Shown here: piece after piece, positions 17,601 to 21,601 of the stretch
How the letters are laid out: each line of letters opens with the position of its first letter
Position numbering within the stretch: the first letter of the stretch is position 1
NCBI GenBank assembly: GCA_003577005.1
Contig: QEUW01000081.1
Span: 1 to 21,601 of the forward strand
Length of the DNA: 21,601 nucleotides
From: Chloroflexota bacterium
Lineage (GTDB): Bacteria; Chloroflexota; Anaerolineae; Caldilineales; Caldilineaceae
Direction of reading: 5' to 3'
The notes under the pieces: generated by a model
Told to the model about the DNA's origin: nothing
The model's input: only the letters and a program-made list of their open reading frames with translations
The model's database searches: none
Position numbers and translations under genes: made by a program

Positions 17601-17851
17601 CGCTCAAGGCCGAACGTGTGGTCGTTGTCGGCCAGGAGAGCGCAGCCGGCCAGCACGCGGCCAATCTGCTTACGGCTGCTGGCCTCACCGTAGAACCTTT
17701 TCAGTATGAGGGCGTTTCACAGGTAGAATCCCAGTTTCATGCGCCACCTTCACCTAACGGCGCCCATGACCAGCAGTTGGCAGACGAAAAAAGCCTTGCC
17801 TCTGGCGAAAGGGCAACAGAACTTAAAGACGATAGAGCCAACAGGATCTAG
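14681..17851 (+). CDS. Clan-A glycoside-hydrolase-like protein with duplicated beta-sandwich repeats
   Basis: The protein has 1056 residues. ATG 14681 follows GAGG (14668-14671); a TTG at 14666 is an alternative. Residues about 1-365 resemble a clan-A barrel: '[15 protein letters not shown]' opens it, 'YFEFNSEPD' (Glu108) matches the strand-4 NEP acid/base region, and '[10 protein letters not shown]' (Glu274) the strand-7 nucleophile region. The tail has six repeats: type A prealbumin-like ('F.F..LPAG.Y.L.V') at about 376-453, 464-538, 649-725 and 742-815, and type B ('VEGK...V.I...P.A.E..PL..GHYV') at about 553-622 and 829-900. The order is A-A-B-A-A-B. No signal peptide or membrane segment is seen. 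The last 110 residues hold a small alpha/beta-like segment. The TAG stop is part of a CTAG flank of a short element, so the natural C-terminus may have been longer. Confidence 0.8.
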   Translation: MELHEYPRPANDTGIGVHWCPGYATAVGMNRIREFWLPELKAMGVKWVKIFNHDGALDFAELLLAEGLMPVVRIYRPTPNPSRLGVKEVVQIDAFLRSGVRYFEFNSEPDQDSEWRGGRVPANGIDLVVENTIANLEIILERGGMPGIPAVSNGSRWDLVGKIVAHGRKDLFNGPIWQAVHNFSRNRPLDYPYDIGNQEGAAYTYRFYQVVLNENWGDNAWRGRTLEDVNRLRRDRCAPGATTTDDPACWLAYEYFDARNRNHLGRSLPILSTECGYLIGEDVDPRYPATTPDLHMAQTLEACRIMMGTSQRFKAAPDYFFCTAFWLVANAQLGSTSPWWENHAWYSERWPGGALPIVWALKAEPKVARRPQAVEQGELVTLLGTVAHAGDNRIVVVERNGVERARVELDAQSRYRVPGLLPGNYLVRLQGTETAQPVELAPGRREVVLHLDGAPPASTASRSQISGTVRGGCGAVVSLVRSDDGQEWVTMARNDGSFRFVDLPAGRYSLRVNPDGSRVDDVVLDGTNQRTVNLAVSGWGYTIRPLESLNVGSIYCSVEGQKNVTVQIHSGDWSSEPVQTGPIPEISPYACEIGPLDGGHYIVTVDGLTDETGKNIQLEARVHVDKKRPPLVEFVSSRITPDAELARSSITGRLIGGLPTGETLVLRLTDSRAQTRDQELAEDSTFSFTGLPAGLYALEVVDHPEIEGVDELTLDGQNQVMVELIAPLRPLATATAVAAHSVITALAPHAAGQNARLTDALGNEWNQVVSHDDRVVFAALPAGVYTLTIDPGYHQSDLKADGVTGLEVLFAELLPAWVAEVANAGSMPGYSIVRVEVEGKTDLPVHIWKEEWEGMMRRTGSKPEYGPHALEFSPLGPGHYVIEPEGLGVWTDVTLTGLETVWVHFRHSTTPAAPNIVRPCAAKTQPATAATPAADAPLPYLFVATPPDDAAKLIELLRYVAGVRPMIGNDLEEALKAERVVVVGQESAAGQHAANLLTAAGLTVEPFQYEGVSQVESQFHAPPSPNGAHDQQLADEKSLASGERATELKDDRANRI

Positions 17852-17997
17852 GTTCTGTTGACACTTGTCCGGCGGCGCATGACCCGGCCAGGGTGCGCAC
17901 GTGCGTGGCGCCGGCCAGGTGCGATGCACGCACCAGGTACAACGCACTTTTCAAGTACACGCACCACTGTGCAGGCTGAAATGTCAACAGGTTCTAG
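17848..17997. mobile_element. Short CTAG-flanked inverted-repeat element (MITE-like, IS5-type flanks)
   Basis: A 142-bp segment (17852-17993) lies between two copies of CTAG (17848-17851 and 17994-17997). Next to each is CTGTTGACA in inverted orientation (left near 17855-17863, right as TGTCAACAG at 17982-17990), so the 16-bp ends match at 13 positions. The inside has no ORF but contains several G/C-rich hairpins such as GGTGCG/CGCACC. CTAG-type 4-bp target duplications are typical of IS5-group insertions. The TAG of each CTAG is the stop codon of the neighbouring gene, on plus for the glycosidase-like gene and on minus for proB. It may instead be only a bidirectional terminator. Confidence 0.5.
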
Positions 17998-19103
17998 TCT
18001 GCCAGCAGGATCATATCATTGCGGTGGACGGCCACTGCGCCGTATGCATAGCCCAGCCGCTCGGTGATAGCATCAGACTGGCAGCCGGCGATCAGGCGCA
18101 TGTCGTGGCTGTTGTAGGCAGCGATCCCACGCGCCAGTTCGCGACGGTGCAGGTCGAAGATGGAGATCGTATCCCCGCGCAGAAACTCGCCTTCGACGCG
18201 CACAATGCCGGCCGGCAACAGGCTACGACCGCGCTGCGTCAATGCGAGCGCCGCGCCATCATCCACAACCAATCTGCCCGCCGGTTTGTGACCAGACAAA
18301 ATCCACGCCTTGCGGCTCTCCAGTGGATTCTCCACTGCTGGGAAGCGGGTACCCAATGTCTCACCTCTGACCACGCGGGGGATGACATTGGGTTCGCGCC
18401 CAGAGGTGATCACCACGTCGGCGCCGGCGCGGCGGGCTTTATCGGCCGCTTCCAGCTTGGTGACCATACCGCCCACGCCCAGCCCGCTCTTGCTGCCGCT
18501 GGCCAGGGCGCGCAGGGTCTCGTCGATGCGGCGCACTTCGGGGATGAGTTGGGCCGCGGGGTCGGTGCGCGGGTCCCCGGTGAAGAGCCCCGGCTGGTCG
18601 GTGAGTACGAGCAGCAGGTCAGCACCAATCATCGTGGCGACGAGCGCTGAGAGGTTGTCGTTGTCGCCCACCTTGATCTCTTCCGTCGCCACGGCGTCGT
18701 TCTCGTTGACAATGGGCACGATGCGGTGGTCGAGCAAGACGGAAAAGGTATCACGGGCGTTCAAGTAGCGCTGGCGGTTTTCCACATCGGCGCGCGTGAT
18801 CAGGATCTGCCCAACGTGGATGCCATAGATCTCAAAAAAACGCTCCCACGTCAGCATGAGCCGGCTCTGGCCCACCGCAGCCAACAGTTGTTTGCTGGCA
18901 ATCGTCGCCGGCAGCTCGGGAAAATTGAGCCGCGCCCGCCCCGCAGCCACCGCCCCAGAGGAGACGAGGACGAGATCGACGCCCTGCTTGTAGAGTTCGG
19001 CACACTGGCGCACCAACTCCACCATGCGCGGCGGATCCAACTGGCGTGTTCCGCCGGTCAAAACGCTGGTGCCTAGTTTGATGACAACGCGTTTATACGC
19101 CAT
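17994..19103 (-). CDS. proB: Glutamate 5-kinase with PUA domain
   Basis: The protein has 369 residues, close to the usual 367. It phosphorylates glutamate to gamma-glutamyl phosphate, the first step of proline synthesis, and is typically feedback-inhibited by proline. The amino-acid kinase domain is clear: '[13 protein letters not shown]' (6-18), '[14 protein letters not shown]' (43-56), '[26 protein letters not shown]' (129-156) and '[13 protein letters not shown]' (211-223). The C-terminal residues about 275-365 are a PUA domain ('[32 protein letters not shown]'). It starts 24 bp after the stop of the mlrC-like gene and is probably on one transcript with it. proA is not in the window. Its stop lies in the CTAG flank of the short element at 17848-17997. 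Confidence 0.97.
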   Translation of the reverse strand: MAYKRVVIKLGTSVLTGGTRQLDPPRMVELVRQCAELYKQGVDLVLVSSGAVAAGRARLNFPELPATIASKQLLAAVGQSRLMLTWERFFEIYGIHVGQILITRADVENRQRYLNARDTFSVLLDHRIVPIVNENDAVATEEIKVGDNDNLSALVATMIGADLLLVLTDQPGLFTGDPRTDPAAQLIPEVRRIDETLRALASGSKSGLGVGGMVTKLEAADKARRAGADVVITSGREPNVIPRVVRGETLGTRFPAVENPLESRKAWILSGHKPAGRLVVDDGAALALTQRGRSLLPAGIVRVEGEFLRGDTISIFDLHRRELARGIAAYNSHDMRLIAGCQSDAITERLGYAYGAVAVHRNDMILLAD

Positions 19104-19127
19104 CGGCCGATAGATGAGTCCACACAG

Positions 19128-20612
19128 TTACTGCGCCTGCCACTCATAAAAACTCTTGCGCGCCCGCTGGAATTCGGCAGGCAGGCGGCTGATAGTGGTG
19201 GCCCCCGCCGTGTCCACCTCGATGATCTGCGCGCTGACCGGCTCGTACGCTGCGCGCGGGGCCACCGCACCCTTGGCAACGAGGATGCGCTGTTGCTGTG
19301 GCGCGATCCCCACGCAGGTAACTTGGTGGATGCTCATGGGGGGCGTGCGTTTGCTGTTGAGGACGAGCAACCCGCCCCGTTTGTCTGGCTCGCCTCGCTT
19401 CGGCACGGCCACCACTGCCGTCAATCCCTGGTTGAAGTAGCGGCCACCGCCGTGGCGCCGCTCGGTCTCCTCGTAGCTCCCATCGTGCAGTGTGCGCACC
19501 CGACCCTGGATGGAGAGGGTAGGGCCGTGCATGGCATCCGTCTTGCCGCCGACACGCAAGGATACGTCCACACCAATGCCGGCCTTCGCACAAATCTCCA
19601 CAGACTCCGGGTCGTAGATCGAGACAACCCAGCCCTCGGCGTTCTGGTCGATCAACTCTTTGAGGATGATCGTTGCATCCCCCGCGCTGCCGCCGCCGAT
19701 GTTGTCGCCTAGTTCGAAGAGCGAGACGGGCGTCTGGGTGGCCGCCATCGCCACACGCACCGCTTCGGCGGGGGTAGCGATCTGGGGAATGAGCTGGTCG
19801 CGCACCGCCCACATCATCTCACCCAGGCGTTGGGCTTCGCGCTGCGCCAGCGCCGCATCCCCATCGGCCACCACGACAATGGACGGTCCCATCGCCGGCA
19901 CATCGGCGTATTGATAGCCGGCAGCGATACTTGCCGCCAGGATACCTGGCTGTTTCTCCAGGTCAATGGCTGCCTCCATCAGCGGCTGCATGGGGGCTTT
20001 GCTGGTGTTATGAAAGGCAATATTGAAGAGCACTTCCGGCTTGACGATAGCGCTCACTGGCTTTACCTCGCCGCGAATGGTGCGCACGATCAGGTCGGCG
20101 GCTTGCAGCCCGCGTTCCGGTTGGTCGATATGAGGGCAGGTCTTGTAGATGATCAGGGCCGTGGCGTCCTGCACCAGTTGTTCGGGCACATTGCCGTGGT
20201 AATCGTGCGTCACCACCACCGGGAAATCCGGCCCGGCGAGTTGGCGCACCCGGCGCACGATTTCGCCGTCGGCTTGCGGAAAGCCGTCGGCCACCATCGC
20301 GCCGTGGAGGGCGAGAAGCAGGCCGTCGGTCTGCGGCAGGGCAGTGCGCAACTGTTCGAGCAATTCACCCACCAACGTCTCGAAGGCCTCGGTGGTCACC
20401 GCACCGGCGGGTGTAGCGTTGGCGCCAAGCAAGGGGTGCAGTTCATAGTCGTACTCGTCGGCGCCGGCAATATAACCGGCCATTTCGTGAAAGGTGGGCC
20501 GGTAGTGATCGATCAACGCCTGGCCGCGCCACACCCGAAAGTCGGCCAGCGTGGTTGGATGCACGGCAAAGGTGTTGGATTCGTGCATAATCGAGGCAAT
20601 CGCGATGCGCAT
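19128..20612 (-). CDS. mlrC: M81-family metallopeptidase, microcystinase C (MlrC)-like
   Basis: The protein has 494 residues. The start at 20612 has AGGAAGTGAG upstream. The N-terminal 'IASIMHESNTF' is the M81 signature, followed by 'DGLLLALHGAMVADG' and 'PVVVTHDYHGNVPEQLV'. Asp137, His139 and His161 keep the spacing of the zinc ligands Asp167, His169 and His191 of MlrC. 'ELGDNIGGGSAGDATIIL' is a conserved C-terminal-domain motif. MlrC hydrolyses linear microcystin and other small peptides, but most homologues in non-degraders are peptidases of unknown substrate, so toxin degradation is not implied. It heads a transcript with proB and has a strong promoter at 20666-20695. Confidence 0.9.
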   Translation of the reverse strand: MRIAIASIMHESNTFAVHPTTLADFRVWRGQALIDHYRPTFHEMAGYIAGADEYDYELHPLLGANATPAGAVTTEAFETLVGELLEQLRTALPQTDGLLLALHGAMVADGFPQADGEIVRRVRQLAGPDFPVVVTHDYHGNVPEQLVQDATALIIYKTCPHIDQPERGLQAADLIVRTIRGEVKPVSAIVKPEVLFNIAFHNTSKAPMQPLMEAAIDLEKQPGILAASIAAGYQYADVPAMGPSIVVVADGDAALAQREAQRLGEMMWAVRDQLIPQIATPAEAVRVAMAATQTPVSLFELGDNIGGGSAGDATIILKELIDQNAEGWVVSIYDPESVEICAKAGIGVDVSLRVGGKTDAMHGPTLSIQGRVRTLHDGSYEETERRHGGGRYFNQGLTAVVAVPKRGEPDKRGGLLVLNSKRTPPMSIHQVTCVGIAPQQQRILVAKGAVAPRAAYEPVSAQIIEVDTAGATTISRLPAEFQRARKSFYEWQAQ

Positions 20613-20665
20613 GACAGTGTCTCACTTCCTGGCGGTGCATGATGGTTGGACAGTGGCTGGAGTGT

Positions 20666-20695
20666 ACTATAGTCCAACTTGCGGCGGGCTGTCAA
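20666..20695 (-). promoter_or_regulatory. Sigma-70 promoter of the mlrC-like/proB transcript
   Basis: On the minus strand TTGACA (20690-20695, perfect -35), an 18-bp spacer and TATAGT (20666-20671) give a strong promoter. Transcription would start near 20659, 47 nt before the start codon at 20612. Confidence 0.8.
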
Positions 20696-20721
20696 CTGGG
20701 GTCTGAGGGGTAGATGCATCC

Positions 20722-20778
20722 AGAAAAAGGAACAGACGATTGTAGGGCAAGATAGCACTTGCCCTACAATCGTCTGTT
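20722..20778 (-). terminator. Long-stem terminator downstream of the toastrack gene
   Basis: Arms 20731-20751 and 20758-20778 are perfectly complementary over 21 bp with a 6-nt loop (ATAGCA). On the minus strand the stem is followed by CCTTTTTCT (20722-20730), a U-tract. It lies about 310 bp after the stop at 21086 and just upstream of the mlrC promoter, so it insulates that promoter from read-through. The stem is longer than usual, so it may derive from a palindromic repeat. Confidence 0.65.
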
Positions 20779-20886
20779 GCTAGCCTTCTATCGCCTAGTG
20801 CAGAATCTGGCAACGTTTTCGGCATCATTCTCCGTCGCCACCGCCCGGCGATGATGAAGATCAAGAAAATAAACCAGTCACCTACC

Positions 20887-20954
20887 GTAGGTCACGCTAT
20901 CAGCGTGACAATCGTCCGGATATGTAGCGCCGTCGCCCTGGTAGAGCGACCTAC
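20887..20954. repeat. REP-like doublet (two GTAG-headed hairpins facing outward)
   Basis: On the plus strand GTAG (20887-20890) is followed by GTCACGCT-ATC-AGCGTGAC (20891-20909), an 8-bp stem with a 3-nt loop. On the minus strand GTAG (20954-20951) is followed by GTCGCTCT-ACC-AGGGCGAC (20950-20932), an 8-bp stem with one mismatch. A GTAG tetranucleotide 5' of a hairpin is the mark of REP elements mobilised by RAYT (TnpA-REP) transposases, and an inverted pair is a BIME. The rest of 20613-21085 holds only the promoter and terminator listed and no gene. Confidence 0.65.
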
Positions 20955-21085
20955 TTCAGCGCTTCAGCACCGGATAGTCATTCCGAAACAATTTGTCAGG
21001 CTTCACAAGCGCCGGGCGAGCGAACTGCGCCCCATCAATTGGAGCTTGGCATCTAAAGTACGTTACACCTGACATATCAGGACAT

Positions 21086-21601
21086 CTAACGCTTCTCCAC
21101 CTGGCGGATCGTAACCGACCCTACGCCGCCGCTGACTGTTAGCTGCACCCGTTGCCCGGCGCGGCCATACTCTGGCGAGGTGTAGACTCTACCGTCACGG
21201 GCAAAGTCCCCATCGACATCGACACTGCCCAAGCCGGCGCTGGCGGTGAGCTGGACCGGCAGCGTGTCGGGCACCAGAATGGTCAGTTCGCCGACGCCGC
21301 CGCTGATCTCGCCGCGGAAGTTGCCCCGGCCAGGCAAGGTCACTTCGGTTGAACCGACGCCACTGTTGATCTGGAGCGCGCTCAACTGGAGTTGCTCCAG
21401 GTCGAGCGTAGCTTCACCCACGCCAGTGGAAATCTCAAGATCAAGCGGAACCGCCGACGTGAGTTCCACTTCCCACTGTCCCTGGCCGCGCCAGTTCCAG
21501 ACTGGGAGCGAAAGAGCGGTGCCCTCGCTGCGGACTGTGTAGATGGCCCGGTCGCCTTCCTGGCGGAAGCTCTCTTCAATTCGCTCGTTGCGCAGGGGCC
21601 G
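21086..21601 (-). CDS. LiaF/DUF4097-like 'toastrack' beta-repeat protein, 5' truncated
   Basis: The frame is open to the window edge, so the start is outside; 172 C-terminal residues are visible. A GTG at 21469 is an internal codon, not the start, because the frame continues unbroken before it. The visible part is a repeating beta structure with glycine turns: 'STGVGEATLDL', 'NSGVGSTEVTL', 'SGGVGELTILV', 'SAGLGSVDVDG' and 'SGGVGSVTIRQ', spaced about 20-25 residues. This is the toastrack fold of LiaF-type and related proteins, usually following N-terminal membrane helices and tied to cell-envelope stress sensing. The membrane part is not visible, so the LiaF label is by analogy. Confidence 0.75.
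   Translation of the reverse strand, partial: RPLRNERIEESFRQEGDRAIYTVRSEGTALSLPVWNWRGQGQWEVELTSAVPLDLEISTGVGEATLDLEQLQLSALQINSGVGSTEVTLPGRGNFRGEISGGVGELTILVPDTLPVQLTASAGLGSVDVDGDFARDGRVYTSPEYGRAGQRVQLTVSGGVGSVTIRQVEKR

Noticed and set aside
17901..18650. Plus-strand frame of 249 codons
   Set aside because: Antisense to proB and starting within the CTAG-flanked element; no ribosome site or motifs.
19128..20612. Microcystin-degradation cluster
   Set aside because: Only an MlrC-like gene is present; mlrA, mlrB and mlrD are absent, and M81 homologues are common in non-degraders.
19830..20642. Plus-strand frame of 270 codons
   Set aside because: Antisense to the mlrC-like gene; composition typical of shadow frames in high-GC DNA.

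Overview
The window looks like a piece of a Chloroflexota (filamentous green non-sulfur type) chromosome. This is inferred from gene style, not from a marker gene. Supporting signs are a helix-turn-helix/NB-ARC-like/TPR STAND ATPase, a MoxR-DUF58 pair, a polytopic membrane protein overlapping an alpha/beta hydrolase, a 'toastrack' LiaF-like protein, moderately high GC with GTG and TTG starts, and many degenerate heptameric repeats like those of filamentous Chloroflexota and cyanobacteria. There is no prophage, plasmid backbone, CRISPR array or intact transposase. It is ordinary chromosome with mixed housekeeping and accessory genes.

Layout. 1-1217 (-): 3' truncated CapA-like phosphoesterase with a membrane anchor. 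1218-1604: divergent intergenic with a long hairpin and an extended -10 promoter. 1605-3333 (+): membrane protein overlapping a membrane-anchored hydrolase. 3436-6507 (-): XRE-STAND-TPR regulator, divergent from 6734-9187 (+), which holds a chloramphenicol-phosphotransferase-like kinase, a DoxX-like protein and a secreted PI-PLC-like phosphodiesterase. 9236-10159 (-): APH-like kinase with a 55-bp palindrome just upstream. 10236-10602 (+): a complete small tRNA operon (promoter, tRNA-Ala CGC, heptamer repeat, tRNA-Ala GGC, terminator), followed by rph. 11401-13743 (-): MoxR then DUF58. 14040-14483 (-): PaaI-type thioesterase, divergent from 14681-17851 (+), a 1056-residue glycoside-hydrolase-like protein with beta-sandwich repeats. 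17848-17997: short CTAG-flanked element between convergent genes. 17994-20612 (-): mlrC-like metallopeptidase then proB, with a strong promoter. 21086-21601 (-): 5' truncated toastrack protein.

The most interesting signal is non-coding. Five sites carry 7-bp tandem repeats with different consensus sequences. Three are arranged as inverted pairs (heptamers on + in the left arm, on - in the right arm), and one lies in frame inside a coding sequence. In one inverted pair the arms differ by exactly one heptamer. The intergenic regions also carry a near-perfect 55-bp palindrome, a 21-bp perfect-stem terminator, a REP-like doublet with outward GTAG heads, and an IS5-like CTAG-flanked mini-element whose flanks supply the stop codons of both neighbouring genes.

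Genes that plausibly work together: the tRNA-Ala pair and RNase PH (tRNA 3'-end trimming), MoxR with DUF58 (AAA+ chaperone and partner), and mlrC with proB (one transcript). The STAND regulator and the divergent kinase may share control, but only position supports this.
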